Assembly: GCF_000426685.1 (NCBI RefSeq)
Contig: NZ_AUFV01000017.1
Coordinates: forward strand, 1 to 64,000
Source: Solimonas flava DSM 18980
Lineage (GTDB): Bacteria > Pseudomonadota > Gammaproteobacteria > Nevskiales > Nevskiaceae
Direction of reading: 5' to 3'
Length of the DNA stretch: 64,000 nucleotides
The notes below the pieces were generated by a model. The model had not been told where the DNA came from. It saw nothing but the letters and a program-made list of their open reading frames with translations, and did no database searches. Below, piece after piece: positions 19,327 through 30,942 of this stretch (position 1 is the first letter of the stretch; every line of letters starts with the position of its first letter). The position numbers and the translations under genes are program-made.

Positions 19327-20547
19327 ATGGCGGACGCAGCGGCAGTCAAGGAATACACCTTCCGCTGGGAGGGCACCGATCGCAAGGGCAATCGCATCAA
19401 GGGCGACCGCATCGGTCCGAGCGAGCATTTCATCCGCCTGCAGCTGCGCCGTGACGGCATCAATCCGATCTTCGTGCGCAAGCAGTCCTCGCTGTTCGGC
19501 AAGCGCAAGAAAAAGATCGCCAGCAGCGACATCGCCATCTTCATGCGCCAGATGGCGACGATGATGGCGGCCGGCGTGCCGCTGGTGCAGTCGCTGGAGA
19601 TCGTCGGCCGCGGCCACGAGAACCCGAGCCTCGGCGAGATGATCATGGCGATCAAGGTCAACATCGAAAGCGGCCACTCGTTCGCCGAGAGTCTCGGCAA
19701 GTTCCCGCTGTATTTCGACGATCTGGTCGTCAACCTGGTCGAAGCCGGCGAGAAGTCGGGCACCCTCGAAGCCCTGCTCGACAAGATCGCCACGTACAAG
19801 GAAAAGACCGAGGCGATCAAGAAGAAGGTCAAGAAGGCGCTGACCTACCCGGCCGCGGTCGTCGTCGTCGCCTTCATCGTCACCGGCATCCTGTTGTACT
19901 TCGTGGTGCCGCAGTTCCAGAGCCTGTTCCAGGGCTTCGGCGCCGACCTGCCGGCCTTCACGCTGATGGTGATCGGCCTGTCGAACTTCGTGCAGTCGTA
20001 CTGGTGGATGATCCTCGGCGTGGTCGGCGGCGGCTTCTATGCGCTGTTCGAGGCCAAGCGCCGATCGGCGAAATTCCGGCGCCTGCTCGACCGCCTGCTG
20101 CTGAAGATTCCGGTGGTCGGCGACATCCTCTACAAGTCTGCCGTCGCGCGCTTCGCGCGCACGCTGTCGACCATGTTCGCGGCCGGCGTACCGCTCGTCG
20201 AGGCGATGGAATCGGTCGGCAAGGCCGCCGGCAACATCGTCTTCACCGAGGCGATCCTGCGCATGAAGGATCAGGTCGCGACCGGCCAGCAACTGAACTT
20301 CACGATGCAGCAGTCGAGCCTGTTCCCGAACATGGCGACGCAGATGGTGCAGATCGGCGAGGAATCCGGCTCGCTCGACGCGATGTGCGCGAAAGTCGCC
20401 GACTTCTACGAAGCTGAGGTCGACGCGCTGGTCGACGCACTGTCGAGCCTGCTCGAGCCGATGATCATGGCCACGCTCGGCGTACTCGTCGGCGGCCTGG
20501 TCATTGCCATGTACCTGCCGATCTTCAAGCTCGGCCAAGCCATCTGA
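19327..20547 (+). CDS. pilC: Type IV pilus inner-membrane platform protein PilC
   Basis: A 406-residue platform protein with two tandem GspF/T2SSF domains (about residues 70-195 and 270-395), each starting with a cytosolic helix bundle (FMRQMATMMAAGVPLVQSLE and FARTLSTMFAAGVPLVEAME). Three transmembrane segments are visible, at about 170-190 (VVVVAFIVTGILLYFVVPQF), 215-240 and 375-400. It couples PilB to pilus assembly. A GGGGGCGG ribosome site precedes the ATG, 41 bp after pilB. Confidence 0.96.
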   Translation: MADAAAVKEYTFRWEGTDRKGNRIKGDRIGPSEHFIRLQLRRDGINPIFVRKQSSLFGKRKKKIASSDIAIFMRQMATMMAAGVPLVQSLEIVGRGHENPSLGEMIMAIKVNIESGHSFAESLGKFPLYFDDLVVNLVEAGEKSGTLEALLDKIATYKEKTEAIKKKVKKALTYPAAVVVVAFIVTGILLYFVVPQFQSLFQGFGADLPAFTLMVIGLSNFVQSYWWMILGVVGGGFYALFEAKRRSAKFRRLLDRLLLKIPVVGDILYKSAVARFARTLSTMFAAGVPLVEAMESVGKAAGNIVFTEAILRMKDQVATGQQLNFTMQQSSLFPNMATQMVQIGEESGSLDAMCAKVADFYEAEVDALVDALSSLLEPMIMATLGVLVGGLVIAMYLPIFKLGQAI

Positions 20548-20559
20548 ACTGAGCGTCTC

Positions 20560-21423
20560 ATGACCCTGCTCGACGGGCTGCGCAGCAGCCCCGCCCTGCT
20601 GATTTCGCTCACGGCGCTGCTCGGCCTGATCGTCGGCAGCTTTCTCAACGTCGTCATCTACCGCCTGCCGCGCATGATGGAACGGGCGTGGAAGCGTGAT
20701 GCCCGCGAGGCGCTCGAACTGCCCGCGCTCGACGAGCCGCCGTTCTCACTGCTGCGCCCCGCGTCTTGCTGTCCGTCGTGCGGCACGCCGATCAAGCCGT
20801 GGCACAACGTGCCGCTGTTCGGCTGGCTGTTCCTGCGCGGCCGCTGCGCCGCCTGCGGCACCGCGATTCCGGCGCAGTATCCGCTGGTCGAACTCGCCGC
20901 CGGCGTGATGGCCGGCGTCTGCGCCTGGCACTTCGGCTACGGGCCGCAGCTGCCCGCCGCGCTGGCCCTCAGCTGGACGCTGCTCGCGCTCGCCGTCATC
21001 GACCTGCGCACGCAGCTGCTGCCGGACGACCTGACGCTGCCGCTGCTGTGGCTCGGCCTGCTGCTCGCGCTGTTCCCGGTCTTCGCCGACCTGCGTGACG
21101 CGGTGATCGGCGCGATGGCCGGCTATCTGGTGCTGTGGTCGATCTACTGGCTGTTCAAGCTGACGACCGGCAAGGAAGGCATGGGCTACGGCGACTTCAA
21201 GCTGCTCGCCGCGCTCGGCGCCTGGCTCGGCTGGCAGGCGCTGCCGACGATCGTCCTGCTGTCCTCGGTGGTCGGCGCCGTCGTCGGCATCGGCCTGGTC
21301 CTGTTCCGCCGGCACGATCGCCAGATCCCGATTCCATTCGGTCCGTATCTGGCGGCCGCCGGCTGGCTGGCGCTGCTGTACGGCCAGGACTTGAGCCAGC
21401 TCTACCTGCAGAGCCTGCGCTGA
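20560..21423 (+). CDS. pilD: Prepilin peptidase / N-methyltransferase PilD
   Basis: A 287-residue polytopic membrane enzyme that cleaves prepilin leaders and N-methylates the new terminus. The two CxxC pairs of the cytosolic domain (CPSCG and CAACG, near residues 69-107) and the conserved GMGYGDFKLLAALGAWLG segment with a catalytic Asp are visible; the other catalytic Asp is probably in AVIDLRTQLLPD. About seven transmembrane helices are predicted. Its TGA overlaps the ATG of coaE (TGATG). Confidence 0.95.
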   Translation: MTLLDGLRSSPALLISLTALLGLIVGSFLNVVIYRLPRMMERAWKRDAREALELPALDEPPFSLLRPASCCPSCGTPIKPWHNVPLFGWLFLRGRCAACGTAIPAQYPLVELAAGVMAGVCAWHFGYGPQLPAALALSWTLLALAVIDLRTQLLPDDLTLPLLWLGLLLALFPVFADLRDAVIGAMAGYLVLWSIYWLFKLTTGKEGMGYGDFKLLAALGAWLGWQALPTIVLLSSVVGAVVGIGLVLFRRHDRQIPIPFGPYLAAAGWLALLYGQDLSQLYLQSLR

Positions 21424-22085
21424 TGCCACTGACGATCGGCCTGACCGGCGGCATCGCCAGCGGCAAATCGCTGGTGCAATCGCTGTTCGAAGGGCTCGGC
21501 GTGCCCGTGCTCGACGCCGATCGCGTGGCCCGCGAGGTCGTCGCCGTCGGCACGCCGGGTCTCGCCGAGATCGCACAGACCTTCGGCGCCGGCTTCCTGC
21601 TGCCCGACGGGGAACTCGACCGGCGCCGGATGCGCGAGCACGTATTCGCCGATCCGTCCGCCCTCAAGCGACTCGAAGCGATCACGCATCCGCGCATCCG
21701 CGAGCGCATGCGCGCCTGGCGCAGCGCGCAGACGGCACCGTACTGCATGCTCAGCGTGGCGATCCTGCTCGAAGCGAAAATGCAGGACCTCGTCGACCGC
21801 GTCCTGCTGGTCGACGCGCCGGTCGAGGTGCAGCTCACCCGCCTGACGCAGCGCGACGGCATCGACGAAACGCTCGCGCGGCGCATGCTCGCCGCGCAGC
21901 TCGACCGCGAAGCGCGCCTCGCCGCCGCGCACGACGTGCTGGTCAACGCCGGCGACATCGCGACGACGCAAGCCGCCGTCGCCGAATTTCATGCCTATTA
22001 CCTGCGACTCGCCGCCGCCGGCGAGGCCTCGGCGCCCGGCCTGCGTTTGCCGCGCACTGAGAACTCGTTCACAATCAAAATTTAG
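21423..22085 (+). CDS. coaE: Dephospho-CoA kinase
   Basis: A 220-residue kinase for the last step of CoA synthesis, ATP phosphorylation of dephospho-CoA. The P-loop is GLTGGIASGKS (residues about 6-16), with DADRVAREVV and ITHPRIRERM also typical. The C-terminus (about 200-220, ASAPGLRLPRTENSFTIKI) extends slightly past most homologues. It is translationally coupled to pilD and followed by zapD 15 bp later, the usual gammaproteobacterial order. Confidence 0.95.
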   Translation: MPLTIGLTGGIASGKSLVQSLFEGLGVPVLDADRVAREVVAVGTPGLAEIAQTFGAGFLLPDGELDRRRMREHVFADPSALKRLEAITHPRIRERMRAWRSAQTAPYCMLSVAILLEAKMQDLVDRVLLVDAPVEVQLTRLTQRDGIDETLARRMLAAQLDREARLAAAHDVLVNAGDIATTQAAVAEFHAYYLRLAAAGEASAPGLRLPRTENSFTIKI

Positions 22086-22100
22086 ACGTCAAGCCCGCAA

Positions 22101-22880
22101 GTGAGCGAAGGAGCCGTGGCCGATCTGGTGTTCGAGCAACCGCTGAGCGAGCGGGTGCGCACCTTTTTGCGTCTCGAGCTGCTGTTTGCGCAATACCGGC
22201 ACCATCGCCGCGACCGCAGCACCTGCGGCACGCGCTCGGCGCTGGATTCGCTGCTCGATCTGCTGGTCGTGATCTCACGCTCCGACCTGAAGAACGACAT
22301 CCTCAAGGAGCTGACGGATCAGTATCACCACCTGACGCGGCTCGCGGCCCGTCCGAGCGTCGATCAGGAGCGCCTCAAGGGCGTGCTCGCCGACATCACC
22401 GAGGCGCTCAACGAGCTGCAGCAGCTCGCCACGCAGTTCGCCAATTCGCTGCTGCGCGGCAGCGACTTTCTGACCAGCATTCTCAACCGCTCGACGATTC
22501 CCGGCGGCACCTGCGGCTTCGACCTGCCGCACTACCATTGGTGGCTGTCGCAGCCGCGCGAGCGCACCGACCGCGACCTCGATGCCTGGTTCGCCGATCT
22601 CGCGCCGTTCGAGCGCGCGGTCACGCTGTACCTGAAGCTGCTGCGCGCCAGCGTGCCGGCGGATCCGGTCGTCGCGCAGAACGGGATCTACCTGCACACG
22701 CCCACCGGCCCCTGCCTGCTGGTGCGCGTGATCGTCCCGGCGGGCGCCGGCGTCTACCCGGAAATCAGCGCCGGCCGGCATCGCTTCACGGTCCGCTTCA
22801 TGGGCATGCGCGAGATCGACAGCCGCGCCCAGCAGGCGCATGCGGACATCGGCTTCCAGCTGCAGTGCTGCAACCTGTGA
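22101..22880 (+). CDS. zapD: Cell division protein ZapD
   Basis: A 259-residue ZapD (DUF1342) protein, which crosslinks FtsZ filaments and stabilises the Z-ring. Family stretches include FEQPLSERVRTFLRLE near the N-terminus, a helical first half and a beta-rich second half ending GFQLQCCNL. The GTG at 22101 is used. It lies in coaE-zapD-yacG, with its stop overlapping the yacG start. Confidence 0.94.
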   Translation: MSEGAVADLVFEQPLSERVRTFLRLELLFAQYRHHRRDRSTCGTRSALDSLLDLLVVISRSDLKNDILKELTDQYHHLTRLAARPSVDQERLKGVLADITEALNELQQLATQFANSLLRGSDFLTSILNRSTIPGGTCGFDLPHYHWWLSQPRERTDRDLDAWFADLAPFERAVTLYLKLLRASVPADPVVAQNGIYLHTPTGPCLLVRVIVPAGAGVYPEISAGRHRFTVRFMGMREIDSRAQQAHADIGFQLQCCNL

Positions 22881-23089
22881 AGAACCCGCAAGACCCCGCC
22901 GCCCGCCCCTACCGCATCGGCTCCTGCCCGCAGTGCGGCCAGTCGGTACGCCTCGACGAGAGCAACCCCTGGCGCCCGTTCTGCTCGGAACGCTGCAAGC
23001 TGCTCGACCTCGGCGACTGGTTCGCCGGACGCTACGGCATTCCGAGCGACGACCCGACCCCGCACCATCGCGATCCGGACGGCGACTGA
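22877..23089 (+). CDS. yacG: DNA gyrase inhibitor YacG (zinc finger)
   Basis: A 70-residue protein with the YacG four-Cys zinc site, CPQCG and FCSERC, followed by KLLDLGDWFAGRY. YacG binds GyrB and blocks gyrase DNA binding. The GTG start at 22877 overlaps the zapD stop (GTGA). The last ~15 residues are acidic and variable, as in homologues. Confidence 0.93.
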   Translation: MKNPQDPAARPYRIGSCPQCGQSVRLDESNPWRPFCSERCKLLDLGDWFAGRYGIPSDDPTPHHRDPDGD

Positions 23090-23102
23090 CGCACTCGGCC
23101 AG

Positions 23103-24095
23103 CTAGGCTGACCAGTAGGCGCGGATCGCGGCCACGCCTTGGGCATAGTGCGCCTGCACCGTGTCCAGATCGCGCGGCCCGAGGCCGCCGAGCCAGTACA
23201 CCGGCAGATTGGCGGCCTGCGTCCAGGCCGCCGCCGTCAGCTCACCGAGGCCGCCCGCCGCCGGATGCGTCGGCGTCGAGCGCACCGGCCCGAGCACCGC
23301 CGCATCGAAGCCCAGTTCGCGCGCTCGCGCGAGTTCCGCAGGACTGTGCGCGGAGGCCAGGCACAGTGGCCCCGCCGGCCGCGTCGACAGCGCCGCCAGG
23401 CGCCCGCTGTCGGCATGCCAGCCGGCGGCGCCGAGCCGCCCGACCATGTCCGGATCGCGATCGAGCACGACGCGCAATGCCGTACCGGCCTTGTCCGCCG
23501 CGGCAAGCACGCGGCCCGCCAGCGCCGCGTACGCCGCGTCGTCGAGCGCCGGCAAGCGCAAGCGCAGCAACGCGCCACGCGGCAGCTGCGGCAGGCGCGC
23601 GAGCAGCGCCGCTTCGCCGATGTCCGGCGGCGTGAACACGTAGTGGGCCGGCAGGCGCAGCGCCGACAGGATCGGCCCGTCGGCGGCGAGGATGGGATAG
23701 TCGTCGATCTCGTCGAGGCGCACCCAGGCAAAGGCCTGCTGCTCGCGCCCCTGCGGCTCGCCGTCCCAGACGCTCGCCAGCCAGCAATCCAGCTCGACGG
23801 TGCGCTCGCGATAGGCGTGCACGACCTTGATCAGCGGCCGGGCAACGCGCACCGTCACGCCGAGCTCCTCTTCAAGCTCCCGCACCAGCGCCGCGCGCGC
23901 GGTCTCGCCCGCCTCGATCTTGCCGCCCGGGAATTCCCACTGCCCCGCGGCGATCTTGCCGTGCGGACGCTGCGCGATCAGCACGCGGCCGTCGCCGTCG
24001 ATCAGACACCCGGCCGCGACCGCGATCCGCGGACGCTGCGCCACGGCCTGCGGCGCGTCGCCGGCAACGGTGGACCCGACGGTCGGTTCGCTCAC
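23103..24095 (-). CDS. Nudix hydrolase (MutT-like) fused to a thiamine-phosphate-synthase-like domain
   Basis: A 330-residue two-domain protein. Residues about 22-150 are a MutT-like Nudix domain with an intact Nudix box (GGKIEAGETARAALVRELEE...). Residues about 170-330 form a ThiE/TenI-like barrel (LASAHSPAELARARELGFDAAVLGPV..., then PVYWLGGLGPRDL). The fusion is a known gammaproteobacterial type thought to clean oxidised nucleotides such as 8-oxo-dGTP; the barrel's substrate is unclear. The start is GTG at 24095. It is probably the last gene of the secA-argJ-nudix run. Confidence 0.88.
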   Translation of the reverse strand: MSEPTVGSTVAGDAPQAVAQRPRIAVAAGCLIDGDGRVLIAQRPHGKIAAGQWEFPGGKIEAGETARAALVRELEEELGVTVRVARPLIKVVHAYRERTVELDCWLASVWDGEPQGREQQAFAWVRLDEIDDYPILAADGPILSALRLPAHYVFTPPDIGEAALLARLPQLPRGALLRLRLPALDDAAYAALAGRVLAAADKAGTALRVVLDRDPDMVGRLGAAGWHADSGRLAALSTRPAGPLCLASAHSPAELARARELGFDAAVLGPVRSTPTHPAAGGLGELTAAAWTQAANLPVYWLGGLGPRDLDTVQAHYAQGVAAIRAYWSA

Positions 24096-24129
24096 CGCGA
24101 TGCGATCCGTGCAGGCATCGGCACGTGCC

Positions 24130-25350
24130 TCAAGTCCGGTACTCGGCGTTGATCTTCACGTACTCGTAGCTGAAATCGCAGGTCCACAAGCGCGCCTGCG
24201 CGTCACCGCGACCGAGCCCGACGCGAATCGTGAACTCGGGCCGCGCGACGATTGCGGCGCCGCGCTCCTCGCGATAGTCGGGATGCGGCTCGCCGCCTTC
24301 AAGCAGCACGACATCGTCGAGCGCCACGCCGACCCGCGCCGGGTCCAGCCCCTCGACGCCGGCCTTGCCGATCGCCATGACGATGCGCCCCCAGTTGGCG
24401 TCACCGGCGAACATCGCGGTCTTGACCAGCGGCGAGTTGGCGATCGCATAACCGACCTGGCGCGCTTCGGCGACGTCGCGCGCACCGCCGACCTCGATCG
24501 TGATGAAACGCGTCGCGCCTTCACCGTCGCGCACGACGCATTGCGCCAGCTCGATGCAGACCTCGCGAATGGCGGCGCTGACGAGTGCGTAGTCGGCGTC
24601 GCCGATGCCGATCTCGCGCGTGCCGACCTGCGCGGTCGCGCACAGCACACAGGAGTCGTTCGTCGACGTGTCGCTGTCGACCGTCACGCAATTGAACGAT
24701 TCGTCGACGGCAGCGCGCAGCGCCGCGTCGGTCGCCGCCGGCGTCAGGCGCGCATCGGTGGCGACGAACGCCAGCATCGTCGCCATGTGCGGCTCGATCA
24801 TGCCGACGCCCTTGGCGATGCCGGTCACGGTGACGTCGCCTTGCGAAGTCGCGACGCGACGGCTCGCGCCCTTCGAGACCGTGTCCGTGGTCATGATCGT
24901 GCGCGCGGCCGCCGCCCAGGCACCGGCCGCGAGATCGGCGGCGGCTTTCGGCACCGCCGCAAGCATGCGCTCGAGCGGCAGGCGCTGGCCGATCACGCCG
25001 GTCGAGAACGGCAGGACCTGCTGCGGCGCGCAGCCGAGTGCGGCGGCAACGGCGGCCGTCGTCCGGCGTGCGTCCTCCAGCCCGGCGCTGCCGGTCGCCG
25101 CATTGGCGTTGCCGGCGTTGACGAGCAGCGCACGAATCGCCGACGTCGCCTTCAGCGACTCGCGGCATAGCTGCACCGGCGCGGCCGCGAAGGCGTTGCG
25201 CGTAAACACACCGGCGACGCAGCTGCCCTCGGCGAGCTCGATCAGCAGCAGGTCGTTGCGGCCTGGCTTCTTGATCGCCGCTTCGGCGACGCCGAGACGC
25301 ACGCCGGTGACCGGCAGCAGGTTCGTGGGTTCGGACAGATTGACGGCCAT
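24130..25350 (-). CDS. argJ: Bifunctional glutamate N-acetyltransferase / amino-acid acetyltransferase ArgJ
   Basis: A 406-residue ornithine acetyltransferase that recycles the acetyl group in arginine synthesis. The autocleavage site is visible in KGVGMIEPHMATMLAF, where the Thr of ATML becomes the new N-terminal nucleophile of the beta chain. DSDTSTNDS and GDANWGRIVMAIGKAG are also conserved. The ATG at 25350 (MAVNLSEPTNL) fits the family. A hairpin at 25376 precedes it, so it may have its own promoter or be attenuated from secA. Confidence 0.95.
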   Translation of the reverse strand: MAVNLSEPTNLLPVTGVRLGVAEAAIKKPGRNDLLLIELAEGSCVAGVFTRNAFAAAPVQLCRESLKATSAIRALLVNAGNANAATGSAGLEDARRTTAAVAAALGCAPQQVLPFSTGVIGQRLPLERMLAAVPKAAADLAAGAWAAAARTIMTTDTVSKGASRRVATSQGDVTVTGIAKGVGMIEPHMATMLAFVATDARLTPAATDAALRAAVDESFNCVTVDSDTSTNDSCVLCATAQVGTREIGIGDADYALVSAAIREVCIELAQCVVRDGEGATRFITIEVGGARDVAEARQVGYAIANSPLVKTAMFAGDANWGRIVMAIGKAGVEGLDPARVGVALDDVVLLEGGEPHPDYREERGAAIVARPEFTIRVGLGRGDAQARLWTCDFSYEYVKINAEYRT

Positions 25351-25375
25351 GTTTGGTTTCGCGGCAGAAAGAATG

Positions 25376-25396
25376 AAGGCGCCTCGAAGGCGCCTT
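25376..25396 (-). terminator. Hairpin between secA and argJ
   Basis: On the minus strand AAGGCGCC-TTCGA-GGCGCCTT forms an 8-bp stem with a 5-nt loop, followed by CATTCTTTCT. It lies in the 201-bp gap between secA and argJ, where it could terminate or attenuate the secA transcript. Confidence 0.6.
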
Positions 25397-25551
25397 GCAT
25401 ATTTTGCGTTGCCCGACCCCGACAAGCCAGCCGCCGCACGGCTGTCGCGAGGAGCAGGGCCGAAGCTACGCATCCGGGGCATGGCCGTACAGAAATACGG
25501 CGAGCGCGGACGGGCGCGGGACCGGTCCGCGCTGCAGACGAATGCGCGGGC

Positions 25552-28317
<2,766 letters not shown>

Positions 28318-28447
28318 AAGCTCGCTACAGGCGGTAGGACGACGACGCGGGCCGCCGTCCGAATAGGAAATGGCGCGTATTATGCCTTGCTTGGGGCGTC
28401 CAGCTGGGTTTCAAGGCTGCCCCGGGCGCTGCGCACGCCTGGCGGCC

Positions 28448-29371
28448 TCAGCGCGCCGCCTGGATATAGCGCTCCGGGTCGACGGCGGTGCCGTTGTAGA
28501 GCACTTCGAAATGCACGTGCGGGCCGGTCGAGCGCCCGGTCGAGCCGATGCGCGCCACGGCCTGGCCGCGCGCGATCTTCTCGCCGACGCGGACCAGGAT
28601 GGCGCTGTTGTGCCCGTAACGCGTGCTGTAGCCGTTGCCGTGGTTGATCTCGACGAGATTGCCGTAGCCTTCGCTCGGCCCCGCGAACGCCACGATGCCC
28701 GCCGCCACCGCCTGCACCTCGGCGCCGGTGCGCCCGGCAAAGTCGATGCCCTGGTGGCGGGCCAGGCGGCCCGTGAACGGATCGGCGCGCGTACCGAACA
28801 CCGAGCTGATCCAGCCGTTCTCGATCGGCCAGCCGGACGGCCGCACTTCCTTCTGCAGACGACTGGCGACCAGCAGGTCCTCGAGCACGCGGAACTGGCG
28901 CTCGCGGTCCGAGAGCTGGCGCTCGTAATTGGTGAGCGACGCGAGGACCGGATCGAAGCTGGTGTCCGCCGGGTTCACTTCGGGACCACCGACCGGCGGC
29001 GGCTCGCTGAAATTGAATTCCCCCTCTTCCAGGCCCGCGATCTCGGTCAGGCGCTGGCCGGCCGCGTCGAGGCGCAGCACGTGCGCCTGCAACTGGGCGA
29101 GCCGGCGCGACAGCGCGGCGGCGTTCTGCTCGGCTTCGGAACGGGTGGTGCGCAGCGCATGGCGCTGCTGTTCGACTTCCTGCGCCCAGGCCGCGACCAG
29201 ACGCGGCGGCAACACGCTGGAACCGCCGCGCGTCCAGTAGCCGACCGCGAAGCTGGCGCCGATCAGGAAGAGGCCGGCCAACGCGAAGGGCAGCCAGCCC
29301 CATACGTGACGGACATCAAGCCGCAGGCGCCATGTCCGTCCACGCTGGTGGCTGACTACAATAATATCCAT
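28448..29371 (-). CDS. Membrane-anchored M23 (LytM-type) peptidoglycan endopeptidase
   Basis: A 307-residue protein with one transmembrane helix (about residues 27-48), a periplasmic coiled coil (about 60-110, EVEQQRHALRTTRSEAEQNA...) and a C-terminal M23 domain. The zinc motifs are intact: HQGIDFAG (H...D) and HVHFEV (HxH). Intact ligands suggest an active peptidase rather than an EnvC-like activator. This gene next to secA is common in Gammaproteobacteria. Its start is 2 bp from the TTG that could start dciA on the other strand. Confidence 0.92.
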   Translation of the reverse strand: MDIIVVSHQRGRTWRLRLDVRHVWGWLPFALAGLFLIGASFAVGYWTRGGSSVLPPRLVAAWAQEVEQQRHALRTTRSEAEQNAAALSRRLAQLQAHVLRLDAAGQRLTEIAGLEEGEFNFSEPPPVGGPEVNPADTSFDPVLASLTNYERQLSDRERQFRVLEDLLVASRLQKEVRPSGWPIENGWISSVFGTRADPFTGRLARHQGIDFAGRTGAEVQAVAAGIVAFAGPSEGYGNLVEINHGNGYSTRYGHNSAILVRVGEKIARGQAVARIGSTGRSTGPHVHFEVLYNGTAVDPERYIQAAR

Positions 29372-29391
29372 CGTTGACGCCGAAGCCCCTC

Positions 29392-29703
29392 GTGCGCGAT
29401 CCGCAATCCGTTCAGCAACTGTTGCATCGACTGCCGCAGAAAAGCGGCAACGCCTGGCTTGCCCGGGTGCAGAGCCTGGCCGATATCAATCGCTCCTTGC
29501 CGCTGTGGTGCGAAGAGCCTTGGGTCCGTCAGATCCGCATCGCCAACATCCGCGAGCAGACCGTGGTGGTCTTTTCGGCTTCCGCGTCAGCCCTCGTGCC
29601 TCTGCGTCATCGCAGCAGCTCGCTGTTGATCTGGCTGAATGACCGCTACCGGATGACCTGCACGCGCGTCGAAACTCGCGTACGCCCCCCGTTCGCGGGC
29701 TAG
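29392..29703 (+). CDS. dciA: DciA-like protein (DUF721)
   Basis: A small protein (103 residues from GTG at 29392, 109 from TTG at 29374) matching DUF721/DciA, the replicative-helicase loading partner in bacteria lacking DnaC. Typical features are PQSVQQLLHRLP near the start, the SLADINRSLPLWCEEP segment and the KH-like stretch VRQIRIANIREQTVVVFSASA. The location between lpxC and secA, divergent from the M23 gene, is the usual neighbourhood for DciA. A TACAAT box at 29357-29362 is its likely -10. I prefer the GTG because GAAG lies 7-8 nt upstream. Confidence 0.75.
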   Translation: MRDPQSVQQLLHRLPQKSGNAWLARVQSLADINRSLPLWCEEPWVRQIRIANIREQTVVVFSASASALVPLRHRSSSLLIWLNDRYRMTCTRVETRVRPPFAG

Positions 29704-29846
29704 CCCGAGTCTATCGGCCTGCCCCGCAATAGGGCAAGCATCAGGGCAAACGCTCCCGGGCCGTTTTGGCCCAGCAAGAAGCGCGCCGCCCGCTGTAAGC
29801 GAATGCGGCGGCCGCTGACGGCAAGGAAACGCGCGCGAGGCGCCGC

Positions 29847-30770
29847 TCAGGCGGCGGCAGCGAAGCTGCCGCGCACGTAGGCGATCGGCACGTCGGCAGC
29901 CTGATCCTCGTACGTGACGATCTCGAACGAAGACATGTCGTCGAGCACGGCGCGCACCAGCTTGTTGTTGAGCGCGTGACCCGACTTGTATGCCGTATAG
30001 GCGCCGATGACCGGATGGCCGAGCAGGTAGAGATCGCCGACCGCATCGAGAATCTTGTGCCGGACGAACTCGTCGTCGTAACGCAGGCCATCGTGATTGA
30101 CGACGCGGAAATCGTCCAGCGCAACGACGTTATCGAGGCTGGCGCCAAGGCCGAGGTTGTTGGCGCGCAGCGTGTCGAGTTCGCGCAGAAAGCCGAAGGT
30201 GCGCGCCCGGGACACTTCCTTGACGTAGTTGGCGGTAGAGAACTCGATGACGGCGTTCTGACCCGAGGCCTTGAACACCGGGTGCTTGAAGTCGATGTTG
30301 AACGCCAGCCGGAACCCTTCGTAGGGTTCGAAGCGCGCCCATTTGTCGCCGTCCTGCACCTGCACCGGCTGGCGGATGCGCAGGAACTTCTTCGGCGCGT
30401 CCTGCTCGTGGATGCCGGCCGACTGGATCAGGAACACGAACGGTCCCGAACTGCCGTCCATGATCGGAATCTCGGCGGCCGACAGCTCGACGACGCAGTT
30501 GTCGATGCCCAGACCGGCGAGCGCCGACATCAGGTGCTCGACCGTCATGATCTTCACGCCCGCGTCGTTGACCAGCGTGCTGCACATCACCGCCTCGCGC
30601 AGCAGATGGGCCTGGCTCGGAATCTCGACCGGCGGATTCATGTCGGTCCGGCGGAACACGATGCCGGTATCCGGACCCGCCGGCAGCAGCGACATGTAGA
30701 CCTTGCGGCCCGAGTGGAGACCGATGCCGCTGGCGCGGATCGCCTGCTTCAGAGTGCGTTGACGGACCAT
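29847..30770 (-). CDS. lpxC: UDP-3-O-acyl-N-acetylglucosamine deacetylase
   Basis: A 307-residue zinc deacetylase, the first committed step of lipid A synthesis. Zinc ligands are H79 in TVEHLMSAL and the His/Asp pair in [10 protein letters not shown], with the catalytic His in YKSGHALNN. It is the last gene of the dcw run; a terminator and a tandem 17-bp repeat lie between ftsZ and its start, so it probably has its own promoter. The C-terminus (VRGSFAAAA) is normal. Confidence 0.97.
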   Translation of the reverse strand: MVRQRTLKQAIRASGIGLHSGRKVYMSLLPAGPDTGIVFRRTDMNPPVEIPSQAHLLREAVMCSTLVNDAGVKIMTVEHLMSALAGLGIDNCVVELSAAEIPIMDGSSGPFVFLIQSAGIHEQDAPKKFLRIRQPVQVQDGDKWARFEPYEGFRLAFNIDFKHPVFKASGQNAVIEFSTANYVKEVSRARTFGFLRELDTLRANNLGLGASLDNVVALDDFRVVNHDGLRYDDEFVRHKILDAVGDLYLLGHPVIGAYTAYKSGHALNNKLVRAVLDDMSSFEIVTYEDQAADVPIAYVRGSFAAAA

Positions 30771-30776
30771 AGTCTT

Positions 30777-30810
30777 CGTTCTGTGCCGGAAAAGGTACTG
30801 TGCCCGAAAA
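30777..30810 (-). repeat. Tandem 17-bp repeat directly upstream of lpxC
   Basis: Two abutting copies of TTTTCSGGCACAGWACS (30794-30810 and 30777-30793 on the minus strand) match at 14 of 17 positions. They fill the space between the ftsZ terminator T-tract and the lpxC start codon, ending 7 nt before the ATG. They could be a protein-binding site or contribute to lpxC translation control. Confidence 0.6.
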
Positions 30811-30811
30811 G

Positions 30812-30842
30812 AAAAAGGCGCGGCGCCGGGAAGCGCCGCGCC
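30812..30842 (-). terminator. Rho-independent terminator between ftsZ and lpxC
   Basis: On the minus strand GGCGCGGCGC-TTCCCG-GCGCCGCGCC is a 10-bp stem followed by TTTTT. A second GC-rich hairpin (30889-30909, GGCGCCGG-TCCCG-CCGGCGCC on the minus strand) lies nearer the ftsZ stop. Together they should end or reduce dcw read-through into lpxC. Confidence 0.85.
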
Positions 30843-30942
30843 GCATGGACACGGAAGTTTAACACGCGTTCCCGTACGGCCCCTGAAGGGCGCCGGCGGG
30901 ACCGGCGCCGCCCCGGACGGTGGGCGGCGCCGCGATCGGCCA

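Noticed and set aside
25485-25510. Hairpin GCCGTA-CAGAAA-TACGGC between secA and argJ as a third copy of the gene-start repeat
   Set aside because: The loop and flanks do not match the MGGGAT unit and no duplicated gene start is present.
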